Source: Apodemus sylvaticus (lineage: Eukaryota > Chordata > Mammalia > Rodentia > Muridae). From it: 64,000 nt of DNA. The DNA is taken from the NCBI RefSeq assembly GCF_947179515.1, contig NC_067495.1, positions 23,287,413-23,351,412 of the forward strand. Reading direction: 5' to 3'. A program made the translations under genes and the position numbers. Below, in pieces: positions 1 through 11,119 of this stretch (position 1 is its first letter; each line of letters begins with the position of its first letter). The notes under the pieces were generated by a model. That model was not told where the DNA came from. It did no database searches and worked only from the letters and a program-made list of their open reading frames with translations.

Positions 1-32
1 TCAATGTTCAAGGCCAATATGGGCTACCTGTC

Positions 33-36
33 ACAC

Positions 37-72
<36 letters not shown>
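33..72. repeat. (CA)n microsatellite
   Basis: Dinucleotide CA run with two CATA interruptions at the left end of the window. Simple tandem repeat, likely length-polymorphic. Confidence 0.95.
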
Positions 73-77
<5 letters not shown>

Positions 78-80
78 GAG

Positions 81-474
81 ACTACCTTTATAAAATAATG
101 TACCAATGTTTTCTCTTATAGCTCTTCCACAGCACAAAAATCATACAAATACTAATAGGAAAAATTTCTCTTATGATAACAGTGAATTTTTGATTTTTTT
201 AATATTGAATATCTGACCTGAATCGGAGTCTTGATGCTGGAGATCCTTTTTGTAAAGTGCTCATTTTCTTTTTACTCTCATCTGAGAGCTTCATAGCTAC
301 CAGAAGACATTGAATTGATGTCTACTGAACACAAACCCTAGTAACTCTGGCAAGAAAAGTAGTAGCTGATATCTTAAATTGTCTCTCTTTCATTGCTTTC
401 CCTCCTCCTTCACAGTTGGACACCTGCTATATAGTGAGTGGAAAACTAGCCTAGACTGCATACACCCTTGTAGG
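81..474. other. No feature recognised
   Basis: AT-rich single-copy-looking sequence between two microsatellites. No coding potential or recognisable repeat seen. Confidence 0.5.
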
Positions 475-480
475 TTTTTT

Positions 481-497
481 GTTGTTATTGTTGTTGT

Positions 498-541
<44 letters not shown>

Positions 542-576
542 TTGTTGATGATGATGATGTTGATGTTGTTGTTGTT
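481..576. repeat. (GTT)n(GAT)n(GTT)n trinucleotide repeat
   Basis: Compound trinucleotide array. GTT units lead into about 14 consecutive GAT/TGA units (498-540), then GTT and GAT alternate. It creates artificial poly-Asp/Val and poly-Ser/Thr frames on the two strands, which are not genes. Confidence 0.95.
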
Positions 577-1500
577 GGGGGAGGGGTGAACGGGTCAATA
601 ATGTTTCTCAAAGAAAGGAGAGAGAAATTGTGGTATTGCAAGTGGTTTATAAAAAACCCTCTTTGAGCAGCTTGATTTCTCTGAGCCACAATTTAAGAAG
701 AGCTTACAAGTCATCACATACACCAGGCCACAAGGGAGAAAAACTGATCTTTTGGAACTGTGGCAAAAGAGATGTAGCACAGTGTAGCACAGTTCTGAAC
801 TGCTTAAAACAGTGTCTATCTCAGCTCTTCTGCTCAGCACCTCTGTGAAACTGTGCGATGCAACTGTTTCTGAATATAGCTGTTCCAGTTATTCAGGTTT
901 GATCAGGCTAACAACAGATCAGGAGCCAACTGACTCTGAAAACATAGCTTGTTGCTCCTAAGTTTCAGCAGGAGGAGGCATGCCATATCATATCATGTAA
1001 AGGCCAAAGGGGGGGGGGGGGCTCAAGAGAAAACCAAGAGCAATAAGACTATTGAGATTTCCCTGGAAAGGAACGGGCCTGAATCTGGAATGGATAAGTT
1101 TAAGATTGTCTTGTTGGACACTGCAGAGGGTCCTGGAGCAGAGGAGATATATGTATTGTCTGGTATGTGTCCTGGGGTAGGTTAGGCATAGGGAACAGTA
1201 GCTCACTGTTTGTAAACGGAGTGATTACAGTTTGGCTAGCCCTTGGATATATATGGGTCAGTACCATATGCAAAAGACATGCCTTCTGGAGTCATTGCCT
1301 ATCTCTAGGAATTAGCTAGAAGGATTGAAGAAGTAGTCCTTCCAGTGTCAGCAAAGCTTCATGTGGGATGACCGGAAATGCCTTTTTCATCACATATACC
1401 TTTAACCATTTACCTAACCATTTAGCCATCCACCCCTCATAATTGTGTTACCTAGGACTTACCACATCTTGGTGGTTGCTCAGTTTATTTCGCTCTTACC
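577..1500. other. No gene; G-tract inside
   Basis: Single-copy-looking sequence with a 13-base G run at 1009-1021. Short open frames here show no protein-family resemblance. Confidence 0.5.
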
Positions 1501-1588
1501 ACATACTAGCACAGCATGACTTAGAACACTCATTTAACCCCACTGTGCTTCAATTTCTTTATCAGTGGAGGGGAATAGCAGAAAGCAA
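1500..1588 (+). repeat. MIR-like ancient SINE fragment
   Basis: The stretch ending in CTTCAATTTCTTTATCAGTGG resembles the conserved MIR core region that follows a tRNA-like head. It is strongly diverged, and the assignment is by eye only. Confidence 0.35.
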
Positions 1589-1754
1589 CTCTTTTCGTTT
1601 ATAAGCCCCATGCAGTTGATATATGGAATTGAAGTAGGTAATATTTGTAATATTTGGTTTTCCAAATGTCAAATGAACTGAAGGGGGAGCAATTATCCCC
1701 TGGAATAGGAATAAAGAGCTATACTGGTTTGTGTTCTCATGCTAATTGTGTTAT

Positions 1755-1787
1755 CAAAAAACAAAACAAAACAAAACAAAGCCAAAC

Positions 1788-1829
<42 letters not shown>
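1755..1829. repeat. (CAAAA)n / poly(A) tract
   Basis: A few CAAAA units run into an uninterrupted A-run of about 40 bases. This could be the tail of a retrotransposed copy, but no recognisable body lies upstream on the plus strand. Confidence 0.85.
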
Positions 1830-1831
<2 letters not shown>

Positions 1832-2152
1832 CTGTTTGCAGCATCCTGCACCACATAGGCTAAAGGAAGCCTGTGCCCAGTTGGCTCTGATTGGGAAGTA
1901 AAGTTGCCAACAGCCAGTGGCTGATGCAGGGAGACAGAGGTGAGACCTTTAGATTTCCCAGACAAGGGATGAAGGAAGGGAAAAGGAAGGAAAATCTCTA
2001 TGACTGGGAAGCAGAAAGATCAGACGTACAACCAGGAATCCAGGAACTCCCCTATTGGGTCTGGGGTAGCAAAGATAAAATACAGATTTAGCTGTGTGTA
2101 GGTTTGGAAGTGCCCAACCATTGAGCTAGTTAGGCATATTAAAATATAAAGG

Positions 2153-2189
<37 letters not shown>

Positions 2190-2620
2190 TCGATGAATCC
2201 AAAGAGTTCTGGCGGGTGGCTAGAAGCACAATCAGCCACCAGGAGCTCATAGTGGATTAACTATTCACTGCTACAGATGGAACACAAAGTGGTAGACAAG
2301 AATTTATTTTTAAAAATTAATTGGAGATTTCTGAATGGAATACACACACAGCATGATGTAAGATTAAGAAATGGGGAGAATTGGTTTCTCAGCAGAGTCA
2401 AGCCAAATCACTCCTTCCCAAGCTATGCAAGCCATGAAACTAGAACAAAGGAACACAGCTGCAGGCAGGAATTTACCCCCAGGCCTCTCTCAAAGGCTTC
2501 TAGCTGCCTTGGAGAGTTTGAACTGGGAGGCACTGGGAGGCCCTGCTGTGCAGAAAGATAGGTTCCTAGAAAGACAAATGGTAGAAGCTGCCTGCCTCCT
2601 GCAACCAGATAAATAAAGAA
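1830..2620 (+). mobile_element. Probable rodent LTR/ERV-derived sequence, family unassigned
   Basis: The segment has the look of rodent ERVK-type LTR sequence: a CCAACAGCCAGTGGCTGATG block, purine-rich GAAGG runs, a TGTG repeat at 2156-2185, and AATAAA at 2610-2616. I could not name the family, and the boundaries are approximate. No retroviral protein is encoded here. A comparison with a rodent repeat library would settle it. Confidence 0.35.
2156..2185. repeat. (GT)n microsatellite
   Basis: About 15 GT units. Confidence 0.95.
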
Positions 2621-5247
2621 TAGAGATAATTCTTTAGAATTATAGAGACAATGAAATTATAAAATAGAGATAATGAAATTTAATTGTTTTTAACGATAGA
2701 AGTATAATGATTCTTGTTCAAGTGGTTTTAAGTATCCATGGAAGAAAGAAATGCAAGCCTTTGATATCAACTAGAAACAAAGGCGCACAGATAGAAAGAA
2801 GGGAGATTGAATGAAAAAAAGCTTTAAATTAAGTTTTAAAAGGTTTGTGCCAGGGCAAACACTCAGATTCTTTGAATGTGAGGTCCATGGGAATTATGGG
2901 ATTGTTTAGCCTGGTATGATAAATTAGAAGCCTAAGAATAGGCTTAAACAATAAATAGAAGGGAAGATTTAAGTATACATAGATGAATAAATAATTGGGG
3001 GTTTTGATCTTAAATTATAGGTCAAAGAGCAGGGAGTGAGTGAAACAACCCTTATCTCAGACAGATAATAGAAGCTTATGCTAATTCATGTTACATAAAG
3101 ATAAAAAGGACACATATACCCACAGAGATATTAATCTGCTTAGAATGGAGAATTTAAGTATACAGATGGATAAATAACTTAGGCCTTGATCCTATGTAAT
3201 CAGGGAAAGAGATTATCTCAACTGATAATATTTGTTTAGATGGTTTTAATTGATTTGAGTTATTTCAATTATCAAAATTAAGGTGATTGTAAGTTTGGTG
3301 GTATTTATGACATTAAAAATTCTCCAGGAGAGAAATCAAGCTATTAAATTAATCCAATCTATACCTTTAATGATTTCTGGTTACTGAACCAAGAACATGC
3401 TATTTTGGGAGAGAGGCTCTGTATTTGTATTGACAGAAAAAGAGAAGAGGTTTTGGACTCCTAATGTGATATGGATCAGAATTGACAGAGGAAGACCCCC
3501 TGAAGATCTTGGCTACAGAAAAGGAAAATTAGAGAACATCAAACAGCTCAGATAACTTAAACTGCTGATCCCTCAATATGGGAACAGCCCTATAACTGAC
3601 TTAGACATAAAAAAAGTCTGTGGCCAAAATCGCAGCTAAAATTAGAAAATAAATCTTGTTGGTTGTGGAATCATTAAGATTCATCATGTTATCCTTCTCA
3701 TGGCATAAATGAAGATATATTATAATTGGTTACTGATCAAATTAATTAATAAAAGAATAATTGTTTTTTACCTGCTCAAGCAAGGAGCAAAAATTCATCC
3801 TTAACTGATCTGTGCACTTTGCACAATCCATAGAAATAATGATGTTAAACTTTTGGTTGTGAGATTCAGAAATTGCAGAATGTACAGCTCTGGCAAGATT
3901 CATCCTCCTGGATACTGAAATGACCAGCTGTTTCAGAACTCTGCTTCCTGATGCTGTCCAGGGACTTGCTTCCAGAACAGCTTCAGGGATTGCTGCTGAT
4001 TCTGGAAGGACTTAATTCATCTGGCTTTTCAGACAAATCCAATCAGAACTTCAGTCAAGCCCTGAGCCTTCTATCTAAGTATACAGAGATGGGATAACAG
4101 ATGCTAAAGCTAGCTTTCCTACATCTAACCAAATTTTCTAATTTTCCTACCTCTCTCCACACCTTTGAAAACTTTTCATCACCCATATTTAGGAGGAAGA
4201 AGTTATGAAAACTCATCATCCTGATCTCTCGGGTTTGAGTGTCTGGGTATGGTTATTTTATAAATTATAAATATATTGTCATTTTTAGGAATGTCTTGGA
4301 AATGGTCATGATTTTGAACATGGAGAAAATAGATGGGATGGATTATTAAATATATTCTTAAGCAAATCACTATATAGTCATAAACTTACATTAATAGAAA
4401 TCTTTAGGAATCATTATATTTGATACAAATTGAAGTTATGATTTTTACATTGGTACAGAATTTATAGATTGATACAGATTTAAGGTTTTTATTGGTATAA
4501 ATTTCTTATATTTATACAAATATTGAAATTAATATTGTTACTCCTAGATAGGCACTGTGACTATACAACTTATTTAAGAATACAAGGCTTAGACTCAGTC
4601 CTTCTAATAGCTACTAATACAAACTGTTTAAGATGATTAAGTAGCACAAGTTTAGGGCCAGATAATAAATTCATAGTTATATTATATTCTGATCTATTTA
4701 TATTAAAATGTTTTCAATATTATTCAAATAAAATAGCCAAGAATGGCCAAAGTTTATATAGTCTTCAAAAATATCAGAAATCCACAGAATATGGCATTTA
4801 ATATTAATACATCATTAAAGATCATTTGACTAGAGACATGTCTGCTCCTGACCGTAACCCCATCACAGTGCAAAGATGAAATTGAGCATCAAAACCTCCA
4901 TATGGAGTTATTCCAGTTATGCATGGCAAGGAAGCCACTGGACAAAATTGCCCTAATTCATCTACAGACAAATATCCTGTCCAGGAAAGGACACACAATG
5001 CTGGATAGTCAATAGCTTAGCTCTTTCAAGACAGAGTAAACCAGTCCTTCATAGTTCCTGCTTCATTTACGATCTCTCACATAATCCTGGACCAGAAGGC
5101 TGAACAAAGCTGCTCTGACATTTTGAAGAATAGGGAACACTCCAAAGAGTCAGTTGTCTATACAATTTGGTTAAGTTTTGGAAGCTACGTTTTGATGCTT
5201 CCTATGTATTCCAGCATATATCATGAATTTCCTAGGTTTTCTAGCTC
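2621..5247. other. AT-rich block, probably repeat-derived, unassigned
   Basis: This long AT-rich stretch has no open frame and a repetitive texture: recurring AGAGATAAT, AAGTATACA, GATGGATAAATAA and GATACA phrases. Two diverged copies of one unit are visible at about 2962-3045 and 3146-3215. Each runs from a GAATTTAAGTATACA-like start through GATAAATAA to a CTTGATC-like phrase. The block abuts the L1 ORF1 fragment that begins near 5248. It may be the non-coding remains of a rodent endogenous element, but I cannot name it and no protein motif is visible. Confidence 0.4.
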
Positions 5248-6034
5248 CATCCAGGATCTGAAAATGGATCTAGAAAGAATAAAGAAATTACAAAGTGAGA
5301 AAACTATGGAGACAGAAAACCTAGGAAAAAATTCAGGAGTCATAGATGCAAGCATCACCAACAGAATACAAGAGATAGAAGGGAGAATCTCAGGTGCACA
5401 AGACATCATAGAAAGCATTGACACAACAGTCAAAGAAAATGCAAAATGCAGAAAGGCCCTGACCCAAAAGATCCAGGAAATGCAGGACACACTGAGAAGA
5501 CAAAACCTAAGGATAATAGGTATAGAAGAAAGTGAAGATTCCCAAATTAAAGGGCCTGTAAATATCTTCAACAAAATTATAGAAGAAAACTTCCGTAACC
5601 TGAAGAAAGAGATGCCCATGAACATATAAGAAGCCTACAGAATTCCAAATAGACTGGACCAGAAAATAAATTCTTCCCATCACATAATAATCAAAACACC
5701 AAATGCACAAAGCAAAGAAAGAATATTAGAAGCAGTAAGGGAAAAAGGTCAAGTAACGTATAAAGGCAGGCCTATCAGAATTACATCAGACTTCTCACCA
5801 GAAACTATGAAAGCTAGAAGATCCTGGGCAGATGTCATACAGATCCTAAATAAAAACAAATTCCAGCCCAGGCTATTATACCCAGCAAAACTCTCAATTA
5901 CCATAGATGGAGAAACCAAGATATTCCATAACAAAACCAAATTTACACAATATCTTTCCACAAATCCAGCCCTACAAAGGATAATAGATGGAAAATACAA
6001 AGGAAAATACAAGGAAGGAAACTACACCCCATAA
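5248..6034 (+). pseudogene. L1 ORF1 (RNA-binding protein) pseudogene, C-terminal three-quarters
   Basis: L1 ORF1p is a trimeric coiled-coil RNA chaperone that coats L1 RNA in the cytoplasm. This remnant starts in the distal coiled coil. It then carries the RRM-like core (RRQNLRIIGIEESED, about 5490-5540) and the C-terminal domain (KARRSWADV, then PRLLYPAKLSI). It is in one frame except for a single in-frame stop at 5627-5629, where the copy at 62.5 kb has a glutamine codon (CAA to TAA). The frame then runs on to a stop at about 6032-6034. The N-terminus and promoter are missing. The open frame upstream of 5248 is flanking sequence, not ORF1. Certain as L1 ORF1; non-functional. Confidence 0.88.
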
Positions 6035-6145
6035 AAAAATAAGAATGTAACCTTTCAACAAACTATCACAAGTATAATTCCACCTCTAAAACCAAAATAA
6101 CAGGAAGTAACAATCAGTTTTCCTTAATATCTCTTAATATGTCAA
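5248..6145 (+). mobile_element. Internal L1 fragment (ORF1 to start of ORF2)
   Basis: The sequence parallels the L1 at 62.14-63.03 kb base for base in many places. It begins in the ORF1 coiled coil, passes through the RNA-binding region and the inter-ORF spacer, and stops just after the first ORF2 codons (CTTAATATCTCTTAATATG). Both ends are truncated and no poly(A) or TSD is visible. It is an old L1 piece that was later broken up or rearranged. Confidence 0.85.
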
Positions 6146-7148
6146 TTGATATTACCAACATATCTTAATCAATTGCAATTCAATATATGAGGAATTAGAA
6201 ATTTGTTGGCTGTCACTCAGTAGTCTCTCTAATTTGGTAATTGGAGAAATTGGTCCAATGTTGTACAATCCATATACACTTTCTGCTTGTTTTTATGTGA
6301 CTGTGTCTGTGTACCACATAATGGTCTTGAAATCATGCTTCTCCTATCTCAGCCTCTCTATTAGTAGGGTTGTTTATTTAATGTTTTTATACTATATGAT
6401 GGTTTTAAAACAGTTTACATATTTCAAAATTACTTATACAGCCAAAAGATATGTAGACAATTAATTTGGCAGGTGGCTTGTAAGATAACAATAAAGAGTG
6501 AGACTGAATGTTTTGCTTGATATTTATAATTATTGTATCAATTTTGAAGATGACCTTATAAGTTACTCTTTTTCTGAGATGAATGCTTTTCAGAATCATC
6601 ACAGCCAATGAAGCAGAATCTTACCCTCACCTAATGTCTGTGCCACCCTCCAAGCAGAACCATTGCTCACTGAAACAGTTGATGAATGACTACATGTATA
6701 TACCATCTTAAAACACACACCATTTCTTAAATGAAAGTAACTGTTCCCTGTGGTCTGAGAATGATAACAATCACTCAAGTCAAATAGCTTTGACCATAGC
6801 AGGAAATCTGTATCCAAATAATTGTGCCTACAATTCATTCCTTGGCATAGCAGAACTGTCAACTCTTAGCTTAGTTACTATGGAGGTAAAATCCTTTGGT
6901 GATGTGAGGGACATTGAAGTACAGCCTTATTACAGTGAACTCCACTGTCTAAATTTTTTTCTTATTTTGGGTTTGTCTCATAGTAAGTGCCAAGATTTTA
7001 AGCTCTACTAAAAACAAACAAACAAATGAAAAGGCTATCTTTTTACGTTCATTAATAACATGTTCATCATTTTCATGATTGGTATAAAATATATATTGTG
7101 TTGGATATAATAAAAAATAAAAATGAAATGTAAATAAAAAATAAAGAA
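6146..7148. other. No feature recognised
   Basis: AT-rich sequence without recognisable repeats or coding potential. A short AAACAAACAAACAAA run lies near 7010-7026. Confidence 0.45.
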
Positions 7149-7149
7149 A

Positions 7150-7322
7150 GGGGCTAGAGAGATGGCTCAGCCATTAAGAGCACTTGTTCTTGCAGAGGAT
7201 CTGGGTTTACTTTCCAGCACCCACATGGTAGCTCACAACAGTCCATAGATATACATATGGTGTACATATATATACATCAGGCAAAATACTCATACACATA
7301 AAATAAATGGATCTAAAATGTT
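7150..7322 (+). mobile_element. B2/B3 SINE
   Basis: Starts GGGGCTAGAGAGATGGCTCA, the B2/B3 tRNA-derived head with its A box. A B-box-like segment (GGGTTTACTTTCCAGCACCC) follows, then CACATGGTAGCTCACAACA and an AATAAA-containing A/T-rich tail. The 3' half is diverged and contains an AT expansion. Confidence 0.9.
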
Positions 7323-7904
7323 TAATTATTAATAATAAAAAAGAAAAGAAATATCACTGATGAGAATAAGCGAAATAATGGCTTTCACAACTGGGAATTT
7401 CAAATGAGAGCTAGAGCAATGATCTGAGAAACAGAGTTGGGAGGGTTTATACAAGGGTTTATACAAGGATGATTTCTTGTAGACACAACTCTTGGAGAGC
7501 AATAAATATAGACAGGAGACCCTCAGGGGAATTCTCTGTCAGTTGTCTGCAACTGCTCAGTTCAAATGTCCTCTAGGGCTGACTTGTTTTTCACCCTTCT
7601 CTTCAGAGTCTTAGGATGCCTACCAAACTCTGGGATTTATCAAATAAAGGTGGTTACAGTTGTCCTCTGAATAGCTACCATCTGTCAGTATGGGACTGCA
7701 TGCAGAATGGTGGAATCACCTAATGATGTTTTTCTTAATGTAGACCCTTCATCAAACAACATTGGAATCCATTATATGTGAGTTTAGAATGGCAGCCTTC
7801 AGTTTGGGGAGCCTAAACCACAAGGAACACTTTTTTTTTCTGTGTAAAGTATGTTAGAACCAAAAGGAATGGAGAACACCAAGAAAGCAAAGCCACTGAA
7901 TAAG
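7323..7904. other. No feature recognised
   Basis: Single-copy-looking sequence. A 12-base unit (GGGTTTATACAA) is duplicated in tandem at about 7444-7467. Confidence 0.45.
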
Positions 7905-8045
7905 AGTTTTATTGCGGTGAAGAGGCACCATGGCCAAGGCAACTCTTACAAAGGAAAATATTTAATTGTTGATGGCTTGCAGTTCCAGAGGTTTAGTCCA
8001 TTATCATAGTGGGGCATGAGAATTTCTGGTTTCATTGGAGACTCA
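7905..8045 (-). mobile_element. MaLR (MT-type) LTR, 3' part
   Basis: The reverse complement reads as the 3' half of an MT/ORR1-type ERVL-MaLR LTR. On the plus strand this shows as TTTTATTGCGGTGAAGAGGC, ACCATGGCCAAGGCAACTCT, and the antisense AATAAA context TTTAATTG. See 9225-9475 for a matching 5' part. Confidence 0.75.
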
Positions 8046-8814
8046 ATTGTGTCATGTGATGTTTCTTTGGAAGCTGTCTTATGAGAGGATGTTTTGACTT
8101 TTTAAGACATATATTAGTTAGTTTGGTTGTTATAACTTGGATGTGGGGAGGCAATGTCAGTGGGTTTCATCGAGGAATGGTGCTTAAAATCCTATAGTGA
8201 AGAGGACACATCCTCCCTACAACAAAGAATGACCCAATTCTGTATATCAGTACTACCAAAATTAAGAAAGACTAGTTTAGAATATGTAAAAACATTTTGC
8301 TCACATTATCTCACTGAAATTGTGATAAATCCAGACTAGCTCTTCTCCTGATACTAACTTGAGTTTAGAGGATGCAACCCCAGAGTCTAAACCTGACATT
8401 GATTCCATAGCTTGCAGTCTCACACAGTATGCTCTATATATGGCCCAGATATTCTGTAAATTACCCTACATGTGACAATGAGTGTGTATGTAGAAAAGAG
8501 TAGAGAGATTTTTAAATGCTAGCTATAATTATTAAATGTTTGAGCAACAGAGAAGTGCAGACACTTCCTATATAGTGTATACATCCTATACAGATGCATT
8601 ATTTTATTTTCAAAGATCACAAATACAAAAATAATCTCCTTAATATTAATATTATACTTAGTATCATTTAATCTTTGTCTATTTAGATGGTACTTTTCCC
8701 CCTTAAGAATGCCTGCAACACATTTGGTTCTAGCTCTTTTACTCCGCCCTTTGTTTCTCTCTCTCTCCCTTTCTTTATTTAATGTTTTCTCTCTGTTTTC
8801 CATTTGTTTCTCTA
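8046..8814. other. No feature recognised
   Basis: Sequence between two MaLR LTR pieces. It has no coding potential and no recognised repeat; a pyrimidine-rich patch lies at 8755-8815. Confidence 0.4.
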
Positions 8815-8914
8815 TTTAAGACATAGACTGACATTGAACTCCAAGATCCCCCTGCCCCAGTTTCTCTAGTTCTGAGATTATAGACATGTGCCACCACACC
8901 TTGTCTCCAAGAGT
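8815..8914 (-). mobile_element. Old B1 SINE fragment
   Basis: The reverse complement has the B1 (7SL-derived) pattern. On the plus strand GAGATTATAGACATGTGCCA and CCACCACACC mark the antisense 5' head. Diverged and truncated. Confidence 0.75.
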
Positions 8915-9224
8915 ATTTTTCTAATTCCTAGGCTATTTAAAGGGCTGTTTGTAAGGTAGTTAATACTTTACAAGAGATAAAGACAAACAAAACAGAAGTA
9001 AAACAAAAATCAGTACATGACTACAAAATCTAAACAAATACTTGGTGTCTATGGGTCTAATATTTATTTAGCCTACACAGTATGTTTAAAAGATCAAAAT
9101 GCATGGTATTAGTTGTTGGGTTTTTTTTTCCTTTCTGTTACAAAATGTTTTACAAGAAGAAGCTTAAAGACTAAAGGGTTTGTTTTGGTGTATTGTTCAT
9201 CATTGCATAAGAAATGGAGTGTCA
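8915..9224. other. No feature recognised
   Basis: AT-rich sequence with a T-run near 9121-9129. Confidence 0.4.
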
Positions 9225-9475
9225 GGAACCTGAGACCACTGATCACACTGCAACCATAACCAGGAAGCAGGAAGAAAGAACCTAAAATGGGCCAATGCTG
9301 TAAGCTTTCAAAGGCAACCTCCAGTTACATACTTTCTCCAGCCAAGCTCCACCTCTTACTGGCTCCATACCTTCCCAGACAATGTCACCATCTGGGAGCC
9401 AAGTATTCAAACACATGAAATAATGGGGGGTGGGCATTTCTCATTTGAACCACAATATCCACATATGAAAACAGA
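9225..9475 (-). mobile_element. MaLR (MT-type) LTR, 5' part
   Basis: The antisense MaLR LTR 5' portion is visible as ACATACTTTCTCCAGCCAAG, CTCCACCTCTTACTGG, CAAGTATTCAAACACATGAA, and CATTTGAACCACAATA, the terminal inverted context. It could be the other half of the LTR at 7905-8045, separated by about 1.2 kb, or an independent copy. Confidence 0.65.
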
Positions 9476-10260
9476 TTCACTTGTAATTCCTTAGTGACAA
9501 ACTGCAGATTTACTATGTATGTAGTAGGATGGCAAATGGTTAAACTGTACCAGAAATCTGAGTGACTTTAAGAACATGACCAAAAATCCAATGAATCCTC
9601 AAGACTTGGAGGTTATGACTAGTATTGGGAAATTAGTTGTATAATGATTTCATTTTTGAGGCTGAAAAAATGTAACACCTTTTTCATCATTGTTATGTTT
9701 ATTAGCATCATATGTGGAACAGAGTTTATTTGTTTCACATGGGATCCATCCTAGCATTGTGGATTCACTGGTAGATACCCTGACATCTTGGTTACTCAAA
9801 TACTATGATTTCTGGATTATAAATAAATTGATTTTCTATTAGACGTTCAGAACCCAGTCTGGTCTTATTCAGAGGTTAGGTGATCAGACATCTCAGCAAA
9901 CAAAGGATATTACAAATATACTAGACTCACAAGTTATAACTATCCCAACATAATTGATGCTATTTGGCAGAAATTAAAACATTATTCTCAAAAACAAAAT
10001 CTTGAAGCAATGATCTCATCCCTCTAAATCGTCCCCCCCCCCCACCTCCTAGCTAGGAATTTTGCTTAAGTTTCAGCTGGAGATCTATTACACTGTGACC
10101 ACAACTCAGGTGGAATTCATCAGACAGCAAGTGTCCATGTGAGTCAAGACTAGCCCTTTCCTTATCTAAATACTTTGGCTACAAAATGAAGGTATGTAGC
10201 CTTGTTCTTTTTCTGAGAAGAAATGGTTCTGAGAAACTGCTATAACCTTCTCCAAAATAT
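9476..10260. other. No feature recognised
   Basis: Single-copy-looking sequence with a C-tract at 10032-10042. This is the pre-insertion flank of the L1 that follows. Confidence 0.45.
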
Positions 10261-10276
10261 GAGGGGAAACATTTTT
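10261..10276. repeat. Target-site duplication, left copy (L1 copy A)
   Basis: GAGGGGAAACATTTTT, repeated exactly at 11080-11095 on the far side of the L1. A perfect 16-bp TSD is diagnostic of target-primed reverse transcription. Confidence 0.9.
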
Positions 10277-11079
10277 TTTTTTCCTTTTTTTTTTTTGTCT
10301 TTTTTTTTTTGTCTTTTTTTTTTATTTGATATAATTTATTTACATTTCAAATGATTTCCCCTTTTCTAGCCCCCCCCACTCCCCGAAAGTCCCGTAAGCC
10401 CCCTTCTCTTCCCCTGTCCTCCCTCCCACCCCTTCCCAGTTCCCCGTTCTGGTTTTGCCAAATACTGTTTCACTGAGTCTTTCCAGAACCAGGGACCACT
10501 CCTGCTTTCTTCTTGTATCTCATTTGATGTGTGGATTATGTTTTGGGTATTCCAGTTTTCTAGGTTAATAACCACTTATTAGTGAGTGCATACCATGATT
10601 CACCTTTTGAGTCTGGGTTACCTCACTTAGTATGATGTTCTCTAGCTCCATCCATTTGCCTAAGAATTTCATGAATTCATTGTTTCTAATGGCTGAATAG
10701 TACTCCATTGTGTAGATATACCACATTTTTTGTATCCACTCTTCTGTTGAGGGATACCTGGGTTCTTTCCAGCATCTGGCAATTATAAATAGGGCTGCTA
10801 TGAACATAGTAGAGCATGTATCCTTATTACATGGTGGGGAATCCTCTGGGTATATGCCCAGGAGTGGTATAGCAGGATCTTCTGGAAGTGAGGTGCCCAG
10901 TTTTCGGAGGAACCGCCAGACTGCTTTCCAGAGTGGTTGTACCAATTTGCAACCCCACCAGCAGTGGAGGAGTGTTCCTCTTTCTCCGCACCCTCTCCAA
11001 CACCTGCTGTCTCCTGAATTTTTAATCTTAGCCATTCTGACTGGTGTAAGATGAAATCTTAGGGTTGTTTTGATTTGCA
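10277..11079 (-). mobile_element. Young L1, 5'-truncated 3' fragment (copy A)
   Basis: Antisense L1 with a T-rich stretch at 10271-10323, where a poly(A) tail is interrupted by TTCC and GTC. Next come the 3' UTR (AATTTATTTACATTTCAAAT, then a C-rich tract that is the G-rich polypurine of the sense strand) and the end of ORF2. The 5' truncation is at 11079, where the L1 match breaks into flanking GAGGGG. Exact TSDs flank it. It is nearly identical by eye to copy C at 49.4 kb. Confidence 0.96.
10565..11079 (-). pseudogene. L1 ORF2 C-terminal fragment (copy A)
   Basis: About 170 codons of the ORF2 C-terminus, open to the native stop at 10565. It contains the L1 CCHC-type cysteine cluster (CWRGCGERGTLLHCWWGC, C-x3-C-x7-H-x4-C) and ends HGMHSLISGY. 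The endonuclease and reverse-transcriptase domains are absent through 5' truncation, so the piece has no catalytic function. The open frame extends about 12 codons into flanking DNA upstream (11080-11116), giving an accidental N-terminus. Confidence 0.93.
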
Positions 11080-11095
11080 GAGGGGAAACATTTTT
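11080..11095. repeat. Target-site duplication, right copy (L1 copy A)
   Basis: Exact copy of 10261-10276. Confidence 0.9.
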
Positions 11096-11119
11096 GACAA
11101 AACATTGTTTTGTCAAAAA
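11091..11119. repeat. Near-perfect palindrome beside L1 insertion
   Basis: TTTTTGACAAAAC and GTTTTGTCAAAAA form a 13-bp inverted repeat with a 3-base loop. The left arm begins inside the TSD of the adjacent L1, so the L1 entered at the edge of a pre-existing palindrome. Confidence 0.9.

Noticed and set aside
379..689. Open frames with long poly-Asp or poly-Ser/Thr runs on both strands
   Set aside because: Produced by the GAT/GTT trinucleotide repeat. No start context, homology or codon signal outside the repeat.
11080..11116. Host-derived N-terminus fused to the L1 ORF2 fragment (183-codon frame)
   Set aside because: The upstream codons come from flanking palindrome sequence after a 5' truncation. 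A chance open frame with no promoter.
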